DNA from: Blastobasis lacticolella
Lineage: Eukaryota > Arthropoda > Insecta > Lepidoptera > Blastobasidae
Direction of reading: 5' to 3'
NCBI GenBank assembly: GCA_905147135.1
Contig: LR990041.1
Location: 10,725,907 to 10,789,906 of the forward strand
DNA: 64,000 bases
In this document: piece after piece, positions 27,246-37,338 of the stretch
Numbering within the stretch: position 1 is the first letter of the stretch
How the letters are laid out: each line of letters begins with the position of its first letter
Position numbers and translations under genes: made by a program
The notes under the pieces: generated by a model
The model's database searches: none
The model's input: the letters and a program-made list of their open reading frames with translations, nothing else
Told to the model about the DNA's origin: nothing

Positions 27246-28711
27246 AACTAGACAACGAAACTGTGAGCCAAGGACCTTTGATTAGAGATTGCAAGATGGC
27301 TCCCGTCTAAACGCAAAAGTACTACTCAAGTCGTTTTATGCAACAATATAGCACTTTTTACTATGACGGTAAAAACTGAATGACTTAAAATTAAAAATAT
27401 TAATAATAAATACAAGTAAACTGTAGTAATTACAACAGAAGATTTTTTTGAAATAATTAACACTCCCTTTGCAAGTGAAGAACTGCAAACAGGAAAATCA
27501 ACCATTTATTGACTGCGTTCATCAGCGCTTTTATTTTTTATGATACAAGACTTAAAAAAAAATACTTTGTCTTGCGAATTATAAAATTAATGCACACATT
27601 CATAACATTAGTTACGTAAAAGTTGATAGTTCTTTCCTTGGAAATTATAATAAAGGGACACAATTTCAAGATATTGTCCATTTTAGATATTTGATTAACG
27701 ATATTAAAAACGAAGCAATAGATATTTTTTTCATGGCAACTTGGACGAAATCTCGGATGTGACGTCATTGTGTTACGAGGAATTCACAACGCGCTATTTT
27801 TGGAATACAGTTATGTATGTGTCTATTTCGAAGCACATTTTTGCAATTTGAAACTTTCCCAGGTGGACTCCTGGAAATATGAAACTTAGTAGCTTTTGCC
27901 CGCGACATCGTCCGCTTACAATTCGGTTGTGACGTCTTACACCCGATCCCGCGGGAACCACATTGAATTTCGGGACAAATTATAGAATACGTTCTATTGT
28001 GGGCTATAAGCTAATTTCATCAAATTCCGTTAAATAAATTTTGCATGAAGGAGTTACAAACGTCCAAACATCCTTACAAACTTTTGCATTATAATATTAG
28101 TAGGATAGGATATAATAGTTTGCAGTTGTGGGAAGAGAGTGAGGCACATAGACTTCATCAGAAAAATGATATTAATCTCTCTTTGTTAGTTTATTTGTCA
28201 ACCCCCTTTTAGCCAGCGTGTGTCCGCATTTTTACTCTTCCTCCTCCAACTTTACTCGCCTGTTCTTCAACGTTCTTTACGTGAGGCTCAACGCAAGGGC
28301 TACGCTCAACGGCCAACGTATTGCATCCGACTGACCGACGTTTTCCTTTAAACAATGTTCCGTAGTAGAATATTTGCATTAATTACATCAAAATAATAAA
28401 CATGTACTACAGCCTTACCTGCTACATGTGCTACTACTGTGGGTTCGGACTGTTAAAATACTGTCTGCCTGTGCACCAGTGCCTCCTCTGGGGTCGTACC
28501 GCCGATCTCCAATAAAACGTCGACATGTTGATCCAATAGAGTAGAATGACGTCACAACATCTTATTAGAATAGGCTTTACTCCAATAGAGACTATCCAGT
28601 AGAATGGGCTGAAATGTAAAATTTTGAACGACATGAAGTTACTTTACACTAAGTTCATGGGAGTGGATTTTATGTTCATGGAAGTTTATTATATGTTCCT
28701 CCTACTAACAT
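27246..28711. other. Intergenic, upstream of effete
   Basis: No gene is supported. A CRE-like palindrome TGACGTCA (near 27758) lies about 0.55 kb upstream of the effete start codon and could belong to its promoter. A Helitron-like repeat is at 27890-28112 and a short repeat shared with 36645-36800 at about 28436-28630. Confidence 0.5.
27890..28112. repeat. Helitron-like repeat copy
   Basis: 'GTAGCTTTTGCCCGCGACAT', 'CGATCCCGCGGGAACCACAT' and the end 'ATTATAATATTAGTAGGATA' mirror the array at 43505-44045 in reverse. Such repeats are usual for lepidopteran Helitron-derived sequence; the assignment is from memory. Confidence 0.5.
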
Positions 28712-29585
28712 AATGAGGAGTTTTCCAGTAGGTATTGATAGCACCGGCACACAAAAAAAAAATTGTCTGTACACCGGGCGTCACCTATCTACGGGCATGT
28801 TTTTCGACCCGCTGAATACGAATTTTAAGTCAGTTTAGGCCGTCCAGCCTCCAATTTTGAAATTTTTTTGTACCAAGATAATCCTAATTTTTTACGATTT
28901 TTGCAATTTTTAAGGATATTTTATAATTTTTTTCGAATTAAATAAGTTTATGATTAAAGTACGATCGAAATTAGTATTTAACAGATCAAAATACATAAAA
29001 ATTATGCTTGCCTTAGATGTAAAATTTTTTTTCTTGCCAAAACATCGTATTTTCGCTATTTTTTGGGGTTTTTTGCAATTTACTTGAATTCACTAAATTG
29101 AAGGCTAGACGGCCTAAACTGACTTAAAATTCGTATTCAGCGGGCCGAAAAACATGCCCGTAGATAGGTGGCGCCCGGTGTACAGACAATTATTTTATTG
29201 TGTGCCGGTGTAGTTGGTTTCAAAAAGCATCAATAGATGGCGCTCCTGCAATTTTGGTAATCTTTTTGTATGATGGTGGCAGTGATTTCATGCAACCAAC
29301 TAATATTAAACTTAAAAATAAAATGTAAACATAACTGTTAAAGGTTGAACGAAATGTAAAAAGAAATATTTATAGAAGTTGGCACTATGTTCCATTATTA
29401 TTAAAACCTCTTAAATGGTTGAAAACTATCGACAAATACAATATTATCCAATATAACGTACCCAGTATTTATATCCTATTTGCTAAGAACCTATTTCAAG
29501 CGATTATCAATTACCAAAATTGTCGGGGCGCCATCTAGTGAGTGGTTAGGAATGCTTTAGATACCTATTGGAAAACTGCTCATTA
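28712..29585. mobile_element. Inverted-repeat element, family C, with nested insertion
   Basis: The left end AATGAGGAGTTTTCCAGTAG and right end ACCTATTGGAAAACTGCTCATT mirror each other and match the copy at 12838-13216. The left arm is interrupted after GGTATTGATAG by the 469-bp element at 28742-29210. Without that insertion the length is about 400 bases, similar to the other copy. Confidence 0.65.
28742..29210. mobile_element. CMC-like element with ~115-bp terminal inverted repeats
   Basis: Starts CACCGGCACACAA and ends TTGTGTGCCGGTG. The two arms match over about 115 bases with few changes (both contain GTACACCGGGCG, GGGCATGTTTTTCG and ATTTTAAGTCAGTTTAGGCC). TAG stands on each side (28739-28741 and 29211-29213), a 3-bp target duplication. 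CAC ends with a 3-bp duplication fit the CACTA/Mirage/Chapaev group. It does not encode a transposase, so it depends on another element. Confidence 0.75.
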
Positions 29586-29593
29586 TCATGCCT

Positions 29594-30460
29594 TAAAGTT
29601 TTTATTTGATCTCGTTTTATAAATAAATTTAACATCGCAGAATACATACGATGCACTCAAAATAACAAAGTACCATCCTTGGGGCGGTGGCACCGCCGAT
29701 CTCCAGTTGAACGCCGCCATCTTGATCCAATCCTGTACAATGACGTCACAGAATCAGTAGGTATCGCCTGAAAAGCATCCTCCACATGTCCGCCAAAACT
29801 TTCGGCGAAACTTTTGCCGGGACTTTGGTCGACCTCTACATTCTCGCCTATTAGGGATGTGGTATCAAAACGCGTCGACATTATATCGATTCATCGGTGT
29901 AATATTGCTAATATGCTGTAAACAGGGTCACAGAGGTGATGGCAGCTGCTCTACTGTAATTACTTGACATACTAATATCCTGGATCATGGTCAAGTGTAC
30001 CCGGAATCTGTTACGGGAAAAAGCGCTAGGATTATAAATATAAAATCGATCGAATCTAGACGACAACAAACTATATCTACTTAATCTATGAAATAGGCGA
30101 GACATGCCAAACATGCACGGGACTACACGAATACTCTCTCTACATTCTCGTGTTCCCGCGGAACTGTCCACATGTGGAGTGCGATTTAAGCGCTTTAATT
30201 CCCTAATGGGGGAATGTAAAGGACGACCAAAGTTCCGGCATTAGTTTCGCCGGAAGTTTCGGCGAACATGTGGAGCGCACTTAAGTATCGGTCACGAATT
30301 GACGAAATGAACGCCATTGAAGAGTATAGTAACGATCCGTTTCGCGTTTTGATTTTGAACCATCGTAGGTATTTTAATATTTTTAGTGAATCATAAATGT
30401 CAATTTTCAATGTTAAATTTATTTATAAAACGAGATCAAACAAAAACTAAAAAAACATGA
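29594..30460. mobile_element. Fold-back element(s)
   Basis: Two pairs of inverted arms are nested. The outer pair includes TCGTTTTATAAATAAATTTA at 29610-29634 against its complement at 30411-30440. The inner pair includes CTCCACATG, ACTTTCGGCGAAAC and GGACTTTGGTCG at 29778-29850 against the complement at 30195-30285, about 80 bases each. No coding capacity. Which pair marks the true element ends is unclear. Confidence 0.5.
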
Positions 30461-30623
30461 AAATTATGTTAGTTACACACTGACGAGTGATTCCACTGAC
30501 TCGTCCAAATCAAAGCGACTACGTGGAATTTTTTAAAAGTTATTATTAGAGATGCAACGGATAGTGCTTTGGCCGGATACCGGATACCGGATATCCGGCC
30601 AGCGTCCTTGCCGGATAGCCGGA

Positions 30624-30732
30624 TGACGTGTATTCTAGTATCTGTGCCTATGTTGCTAGGATACATACATTCTAAATTTAAGTTAAATAAAGCCAAGTTT
30701 TCCGTTGGTTTAATCGTTTATCTTATGTATCA
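30624..30732 (+). repeat. 5' LTR
   Basis: 109 bases, TGACGTGTATTC to TTATGTATCA, containing an AATAAA signal. It lacks a 10-bp piece present in the 3' LTR. The bases right after it (ATTTATATAACG) do not match a tRNA primer site I recognise. Confidence 0.9.
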
Positions 30733-30748
30733 ATTTATATAACGAAAT

Positions 30749-31225
30749 ATGTCGAAAGAAAACAACGAGGAAGTGAAACACAATCCGTTATTGTCACGCT
30801 ATCTTCACCCCGACAAATTTGAAATAGAGCCAACGAACGATCGTGCCGACATTAAATGGACGCACTGGAGGTACACTTTCAATAGTTTCATTACCGAAGA
30901 AGCCCCATCAGCTACCGATGCGGTTAAATTAAAGCTGCTCGTTCATCATCTTGGGTCTACTATCTATGCGTATGTACAAGATTGCTCTACATACGATGAA
31001 TGTCTTACAACGTTGGATAAAATATATATCAAGCCGAAAAATTACATTCTCGCTCGCCACATCCTTTCCACTCGCAAGCAAAGCTCAAACGAGTCAATAG
31101 CAGAGTACACTAGAGCATTGAAACTCCTTGCACATGGGTGTAATTTGAAAAACATTACCGCTCGAGAGTACGAAGATGAAACAATCCGAGGAGCGTTCAT
31201 TGCAGGAGTTTCTTCTCAAAGTTGA
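30749..31225 (+). CDS. gag-like protein, C-terminally truncated
   Basis: 158 codons from the first ATG after the 5' LTR. NPLLSRYLHPDKFEIEPTND, WTHWRYTFNSFI and LDKIYIKPKNYILARHIL are in the style of Ty3/gypsy gag capsid regions. No CCHC zinc knuckle remains: the frame hits a stop inside a 20-bp palindrome (31221-31263), right where the C-terminal nucleocapsid part should begin. Confidence 0.75.
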   Translation: MSKENNEEVKHNPLLSRYLHPDKFEIEPTNDRADIKWTHWRYTFNSFITEEAPSATDAVKLKLLVHHLGSTIYAYVQDCSTYDECLTTLDKIYIKPKNYILARHILSTRKQSSNESIAEYTRALKLLAHGCNLKNITAREYEDETIRGAFIAGVSSQS

Positions 31226-31263
31226 TAGTCTTGTTTTCTTGTAAAGAAAACAAGACTATCAAC
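31221..31263. repeat. Perfect 20-bp palindrome at the gag-pol junction
   Basis: Left arm 31221-31240 (GTTGATAGTCTTGTTTTCTT) and right arm 31244-31263 are exact complements with a GTA loop. The right arm is in frame with pol (CKENKTIN); the left arm creates the stop that ends gag. It fits a fold-back error made when the gag end was deleted. Confidence 0.95.
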
Positions 31264-33378
31264 GCTATTTCTGTCGAAGGAGTCGACTCAGCCAGCATCC
31301 TCGCTGCGGCACCTTCGACTCTTCGAAAGGCTACTGTACCAGTCTCTGTCAACGGGTTGCGAGCCGATGCCCTGATCGACACGGGGAGCTCAGTTACCTT
31401 CATCGATAAAAGCCTTGTCTGCATGATGAATGTCAGACAAAAACCTCATAGACAACCTATCACACTGGCTTCTACGAACCACGTATCGTATGTCGAAAGC
31501 ATTTGTCATGCGACCATAAAACTTGGCCGCCATGTATACAACCAAGCTAAACTGCTCGTCGTCAATAACCTCTGCTCAGATATTATTATTGGCCATGACA
31601 TCCTAAAGAATCACTCTTCCTTAGTTTTAAGTTTTGGTGGTAAAGAAGATCCTCTCGAGATCTACAACGAGATGCAAGCTGCAGTGCCACCCGCTTCAAT
31701 ATTTACGAATCTCTCATCTGATATAAAACCCATTGCAATTAAATCAAGACACTATACTAAAGATGACATTAAGTTTATTGAAGAGGAAGTATCAAAACTA
31801 TTGAAGGATGGGGTTATCGAACCCAGTATATATCCATGGCGCGCCCAGGCGCTCGTAGCGGGCGGAGGATCTCATCGTAAACGACTCGTTATGGACTATT
31901 CTCAAACTATTAACAAATTCACATTTCTTGATGCTTATCCGTTACCGAAAATAGAAAGTATCGTTGCCAAAGTTGCAAAATTCAATCATTTTAGTCAAAT
32001 TGATTTGAAAAGGGCCTATCAACAGGTTCCAATTCTATCAAAAGAAAAGATCTTCACCGCCTTTGAGGCATGTGGAAAACTCTACCAATTTACCAGGATC
32101 CCCTTTGGTGTCACCAACGGCGTCGCTGCATTTCAGCGTACTCTGGAGTTCGTAATCAATGAAGAAAAACTGGAGGGAACGTTCGCCTATTTAGATGATG
32201 TCACCGTCTGCGGGAAAGACCAGGAGGATCACGATAAAAACTTAGAGAAATTCATGCTTGCTGTAGAGAAGTACGGACACACGATTAACAAACAAAAGTG
32301 TATGTTCTCGATTAAATCTATCAACTTACTCGGTTACAACATAGAAAATAACATAATGAAACCTGACTGTGATAGGCTGAGACCTTTAATAGAATTGCCT
32401 ATTCCAACAAACTCTACTGAATTGAAACGTACCGTGGGGCTATTTGCACATTACGCCAAATGGGTCAACAATTTTTCTTCTAAAATACAACCTCTAGTGA
32501 AAGAGTCTACATTCCCTCTCAGTGATCAAGCTCAAGCGTGTTTCAAAACACTGAAGGAGGAAATAAAGAAATCTGCTCTAATTGCTGTAAACGACGAAGA
32601 AACGCTAACTGTAGAGACCGATGCATCCGAATTCGCTCTTGGCGCGTCACTATCCCAGAAAGGACGCCCTGTGGCCTTCTTCACAAGAACTCTTTCAGAA
32701 TCCGAACAGAAACAGTCGTCTATTGAGAAAGAGGCTGCGGCAATTGTAGAGAGCCTTAGGAAATGGCGTCATTATCTCATCGGTAAACAATTCATCTTGA
32801 TTACGGACCAGCGTTCTGTCGGCTTCATGTTTAATCAAAAACATGCTAGTAAAATAAAAAATAAGAAAATTGAACGCTGGCGCCTGGAATTATCCTGCTT
32901 TAAATTCGAAATCATCTATCGGCCTGGCTCGGAAAATATAGTCGCTGATGCGCTTTCGCGCGTATGTGCTAACATAAACACTAATAAGTTGCGTGAACTG
33001 CATGATTCGTTATGTCACCCAGGAATAGTGAGAATGTGTCATTGGGTACGCCTTAAAAATCTACCTTACTCTCTTGAAGACATAAAGAATACAACAAATT
33101 CATGTCTAATCTGTGCTGAGATTAAACCTCGCTTTATGAAATCTAAAGGACAGCTGATCAAAGCCACATCGCCATTTGAGAGGCTAAACATCGATTTCAA
33201 AGGCCCGTTACCAGGCCCGAACAAATACCTACTGACGATTATCGACGAATATAGTCGTTTCCCGTTTGGTTACGCATGTAAGGAAAATTCTAACGACATT
33301 CCTGAAGTATCTGATACTCCCAGAAGACCAGTCAGACAAAGGCGACTGCCTCGCCACCTCAATGATTATTACTTATGA
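31222..33378 (+). CDS. pol polyprotein (protease, RT, RNase H, truncated integrase)
   Basis: 718 codons in one frame. Aspartic protease ALIDTGSS (Asp about residue 53). Reverse transcriptase with LVMDYSQTINKFT, FSQIDLKRAYQQV, the catalytic YLDD. RNase H ETDASEFALGAS and the IVADALSRV end. Integrase zinc region with CHPG and CLIC, then NIDFKGPLPGPN with the first catalytic Asp. The frame then jumps from FPFGYACKENS to a basic C-terminus (RRPVRQRRLPRHLNDYYL), so the second Asp and the Glu of the DDE core are missing. The apparent start inside the palindrome is not a natural start. Integrase is probably inactive. Confidence 0.9.
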   Translation: MIVLFSCKENKTINAISVEGVDSASILAAAPSTLRKATVPVSVNGLRADALIDTGSSVTFIDKSLVCMMNVRQKPHRQPITLASTNHVSYVESICHATIKLGRHVYNQAKLLVVNNLCSDIIIGHDILKNHSSLVLSFGGKEDPLEIYNEMQAAVPPASIFTNLSSDIKPIAIKSRHYTKDDIKFIEEEVSKLLKDGVIEPSIYPWRAQALVAGGGSHRKRLVMDYSQTINKFTFLDAYPLPKIESIVAKVAKFNHFSQIDLKRAYQQVPILSKEKIFTAFEACGKLYQFTRIPFGVTNGVAAFQRTLEFVINEEKLEGTFAYLDDVTVCGKDQEDHDKNLEKFMLAVEKYGHTINKQKCMFSIKSINLLGYNIENNIMKPDCDRLRPLIELPIPTNSTELKRTVGLFAHYAKWVNNFSSKIQPLVKESTFPLSDQAQACFKTLKEEIKKSALIAVNDEETLTVETDASEFALGASLSQKGRPVAFFTRTLSESEQKQSSIEKEAAAIVESLRKWRHYLIGKQFILITDQRSVGFMFNQKHASKIKNKKIERWRLELSCFKFEIIYRPGSENIVADALSRVCANINTNKLRELHDSLCHPGIVRMCHWVRLKNLPYSLEDIKNTTNSCLICAEIKPRFMKSKGQLIKATSPFERLNIDFKGPLPGPNKYLLTIIDEYSRFPFGYACKENSNDIPEVSDTPRRPVRQRRLPRHLNDYYL

Positions 33379-33416
33379 TTGTAATAGTTATGTTGAGAAA
33401 ACTTAGGAGGGAAGAA

Positions 33417-33535
33417 TGACGTGTATTCTAGTATCTGTGCCTATGTTGCTAGGATACATACATTCATTGTCATGTAAAATTTAAGTTAAATAAAGCCAAG
33501 TTTTCCGTTGGTTTAATCGTTTATCTTATGTATCA
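33417..33535 (+). repeat. 3' LTR
   Basis: 119 bases, same ends as the 5' LTR. It is directly preceded by a polypurine tract at 33404-33416 and followed by the CCGGA duplication. Confidence 0.9.
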
Positions 33536-33878
33536 CCGGATATCCGGCGGCCGGATATTTGGCAGAACTTAGTCTCTGAACAAGTTTGTATAAACTGTAA
33601 TTGTGGGCTGGGACTGTAGATGACTGCATGTGTTTGTGATTTCAAGTCTTCCTTCAATGAGAATAATTTGAACGTTGAACTGAACAATTCTTTCGACCTC
33701 GAAAGGATTCGTAGTTTCGGAATACGGGCTTACACATGCCCTCAGTATATCGGAGGACAAACGACATCGTATATTACCTCTATATATAGAGTAATTTGTA
33801 TTTTTATCCATATACCTTGATCGACTTTGGAAAAACTACACTTGTCAAAACAACATACGACAGAAATGCGCATATTTT

Positions 33879-34172
33879 ATGCTGGTCAGCGAGTGTCAAC
33901 TAGTTGGGAAAAGTACGCATCTAATTTCCACACTCGTAGAAGTTACAAAGTCTCACATATTCCAGAGAAAATTTGAGAGCGCCGAATGCGATGGTATGGA
34001 TGTTGTCTGTGACCCCAAATACCACTATGGTGAAGGTAACCCTAAATTTGTCGGCGACGACACGCTGCCGCGCAATGCCTACCACGCCACCTGGCTGACG
34101 GCGGTCCAACAGGACTTGAAAGATAATATCATTGACGCGGCTACTGCTCAGAGAAATGAAGGAATCCAATGA
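33879..34172 (+). other. Open frame inside the hAT element, unknown
   Basis: 97 codons. The middle looks protein-like (KFESAECDGMDVVCDPKYHY, AYHATWLTAVQQDLK). No recognised domain. It lies between the retrotransposon and the right end of the hAT element, so it may be a captured host fragment or a piece of transposon protein. Confidence 0.25.
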
Positions 34173-34312
34173 GCAAAATCATTTTTATGGAATTTTCATA
34201 CATCTTTTTACTATCCGGTATCCGGCCGGATAATAACGCGCTATCTGGTATCCGGCCGGATAGGCCGGATACCGGATGGCAACCGGATATCCGTTTCATC
34301 TCTAGTTATTAT

Positions 34313-36640
34313 GCGTAATTAATGACTTAAACTATTTCTATACCTTCTAGTTATAGATTGTTGAGAAAGACGTTTATGAAAATGGTTTTGTTTTCAAGAA
34401 AATCGATGGTGTGTAATGAGGCCGCTGATGGGAATGAAATATGGTGAGAGTGTAATGATTAACTATGGAGGGTAATCATTTAGTAAGATAGTTAATGAAA
34501 AATGAAGTAAATCATATAAATTTTAAGGTTTATAATCACATGTCCAATAGAGAGTGAATTATTACAAATCAAAAGTAAGTAAACATTAATGAAAGTACAT
34601 ATAATAAGACCACGCTAAAACCGAATCCCTTTACTAAAAAACTCTATGACAACTTATGCCATGTCTTTTATCCGTCATAATTTTGTCATTCATAAAAGTC
34701 AACAAAGAATTTGACTGACATGAAAAATATTATTAAGGCGATTGGCACATTGGAACGCAGCACGTAAATCGCATCTACGCGCGTGGCTGCGGATCCGCAT
34801 CACCGTACGTTTCCATAGACAACTCCAGAGCTGCATTTCCATAGACCACTCTAGTGTTACAAGATTGGGCCCTTTATTCGTCATTCTGGCGAAATTTGGA
34901 AATATGTGTAATTTTTATTTTGTTTTATATACAATCAAAAATTTAGGAATTCTCCAAATTGTTATCATCTTTTCATAAAATTATATTATTTAGGCGAAAA
35001 ATAATTTGAGAACTGAGTAATGGAACACCTATCTAACAATCCTGGAGACCTCACTTCACAGCAGCGGCCTACTTGACGCCTTTATATGATCCCGACTAAT
35101 ACTACCATTTCTCTTTTGGGACTAGTGTTTTAGGACAATAAGTTTCAGATACAGTTTTAGGTTTGACAGCTGACACCCGAAATTCAACTTTTTCTATTCT
35201 TATTTTGCTCTTCAGTTCATACATTTTGCTAGGTGGGGCGGGGGCTACGCCCATATGCATGCCGCCATATTGAAAATGTTTTTTTCAAATAAGCGGAATG
35301 TTAGTTTCTTTTTACGCCACGTTTATGAAGTATTCTTGATCCGTGTCGGTTTGTAGATACTAAAGCTTTAATACATGACACTCTTGGCTTTGGCTGTTAT
35401 ATATTGCATTGAAAAATCAGAAAATGTCTCCATTAAGCATTCGATATTTTGTAAATTGCATTAGGGTTAGCCCGTGGATTCAGCCAATATATACTATATC
35501 TTTGGATTCAGCACTAAATTCAGTAAGTATTACAGTAGACCTACACGGCACTATTGCCTACATAGCACGCGTGTCAAATGTGTCAAAGAAAAAACGACGG
35601 ATCCGCACAAACGCGCGTGGATGCGTTTTCAGTGTGTTCGACTATGCGTGATTTCCATAGAAACCGATGACAGCTCAAAGAACTTTATGTCACGCACAAC
35701 CGTACGGTGCTGCATTCCAGTGTGCGAATCATCTAAATAATAATGGGCAATTACTGACAAGGACAGATTATCCAATCGATATTGCCATGTCCACATTTTA
35801 TAATTTCTACTACATTCAGTCGATTCGGACTTAGCGTGGTCCTTTTATATTAGGTTTTATTTATGAAAACTTAAAGAAAGATTAATTTCCAATCAGGCTT
35901 ACCTACCTATTTAAAATTAAGGTTTGTTAATTTTTCAAAACTAAATAGACCTCTAGATTCTACTGCTCCTCTAAACTCTGAAACCATGCGACATGAACCT
36001 TCCTCCGAATATACATATATGGTGGTTGGTACGGACCTCAACGGCCTCGTGAGCCAGATGGGCGACTAGTACAGCCGGGAACACGGTGGCGCTGGCTACG
36101 GTCAGTGAAAGTTCATCCGGGGTGAATGCCTTACAAAATAGCACCGAGTCCTTCTCATGGCGCAGTAGCAGGCACAATGCTACGAATCATCTATTAATTG
36201 TCTAGTAGTGCCCCAAGATACTTGATACAAGAGGTTTGAGTCAAGCTGGGCCAGTTATAAGTGTCCAGGGAGAGACAACATTGTACCTAACAATGATAAG
36301 TGAATCCGGGTAGCGAATGCACATTATATACCTACACATTTAGTCTTTTGAACGTTCAGGGTTAACAGATTAAAGGATCACCAGTGCATAACCTTCGCGA
36401 GAGCTTTTTCAGCTGTGGGGATGTGAGTTTGCCGAGGTCGCCCTGTGGCATGCCGTAGGCAACTGTTTCATAGGTAATCAGTTTATTGTCTACAGTAACA
36501 CACTTTAGTAACACACAGTAATCCCTGAACAACTCCAACACCATACCTCTAACGCCAATGGAATGTAACTTGTGCACTAGGATGGGGATGGTGACAGACA
36601 GACAAACCAGAGCTAGAGTATATATATAGTATGAAGTTAG
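34313..36640. other. Intergenic between hAT element and PAQR3
   Basis: No gene is supported. A possible 1.25-kb inverted-repeat element spans about 34605-35850, with ends AAGACCACGCTAAAACCGAATC and the complement of GATTCGGACTTAGCGTGGTCC, but target duplications were not found. The rest is AT-rich without clear features. Confidence 0.45.
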
Positions 36641-36644
36641 AGTA

Positions 36645-36800
36645 TAATCAACTTCATGTCGTTCAAAACCGTACATTTCAGTCAATTTTACTGGGTAGGA
36701 TTGGAGTAGAGCCTATTCGAATTAGATGTTGTAACGTTATTCCATGGGGTGGGATCAAGATTGCGGTGTACTTCGAAGATCGGCGGTACCACCCCAGGAT
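36645..36800. repeat. Repeat family D copy
   Basis: 'AACTTCATGTCGTTCAAAAC', 'TTGGAGTAGAGCCTATTCGA' and 'CGAAGATCGGCGGTACCACC' are the reverse complement of sequence near 28436-28630. A related block is also near 29670-29760. Family not identified. Confidence 0.5.
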
Positions 36801-37269
36801 TCAACGTCATAAGATTCCGAATTTTAAAACATACATTTCCTGACAAATATAAAACAGTTTATCCAAATCTGTTCGTGCTTGTTCGCAGTTGTTCACCAAG
36901 GCGGCGTTAGTCTGGCGGTCTCTTGAATTTGACACTTTTGACAGACGTCAGACAGACAGCTGACGGATAACCTTTGCAAAACAAAACCGGACAGCAAACA
37001 AAACGATATACGAGCGCGGAGCGAAACCTTCCTTTCCTTCTTCAAAATTAGTTTTGTGAAAGTGAAGTGCAGTGCGTGCCAGGTTGTGTTCGTTATCTTA
37101 AATCATTATTAATTTTTATTGAGATATTGAAGTTTAAGTCATTGTAAGGCAGTCATAAAAATGTAATGTAAAACCTAAGCGTAAAATAATGGTGTTTGTT
37201 TACTATTCAGTTTCATAGCAGTGGAAAGAGCTACTTTGTAATATAGTAAACGAAAAAATAAAACAAAAA

Positions 37270-37338
37270 ATGTCTGTAACAATGACAAAAAAAATTAGTG
37301 ACTGTGAAGAAACTGTGCAGTTTATGTCCATAGAAAAA
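37270..37338 (+). CDS. PAQR3: PAQR3 exon 1 (start codon)
   Basis: MSVTMTKKISDCEETVQFMS, then donor AAA|GTGAGT, 23 codons. The first ATG of the frame is preceded by A-rich sequence. The upstream stretch 36990-37269 is probably 5' UTR and promoter; the start site is not resolved. Confidence 0.75.

Larger units (their letters stand above)
30624..33535 (+). mobile_element. Ty3/gypsy-type LTR retrotransposon, internally deleted
   Basis: Short LTRs (109 and 119 bp) beginning TGACG and ending TATCA are identical except for a 10-bp indel. CCGGA (30619-30623 and 33536-33540) is the 5-bp target duplication. A purine tract GGAGGGAAGAA precedes the 3' LTR. The two internal frames are gag-like and pol. 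Order protease, RT, RNase H, integrase places it in Ty3/gypsy; short LTRs recall the Mag lineage. Near-identical LTRs mean a recent insertion; the deletions in gag and integrase mean this copy is not autonomous. Confidence 0.9.
30547..34304. mobile_element. hAT-superfamily element carrying an LTR retrotransposon
   Basis: Ends are TAGAGATGCAACGG and CCGTTTCATCTCTA, flanked by the perfect 8-bp direct repeat GTTATTAT at 30539-30546 and 34305-34312. The 8-bp duplication and TAGAGATG ends are hAT hallmarks. Inside each end stand many CCGGATA/TATCCGG repeats, likely transposase binding sites. Without the retrotransposon (30624-33535 plus its 5-bp duplication) about 840 bases remain, too short for a hAT transposase, so it is non-autonomous. 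Confidence 0.85.

Noticed and set aside
28742..29210. CRISPR-like or regulatory hairpin
   Set aside because: Long inverted arms, TAG duplications and an empty-site counterpart show a transposon insertion.
31197..31424. Reverse frame opposite the start of pol
   Set aside because: Antisense of the protease region; created in part by the palindrome.
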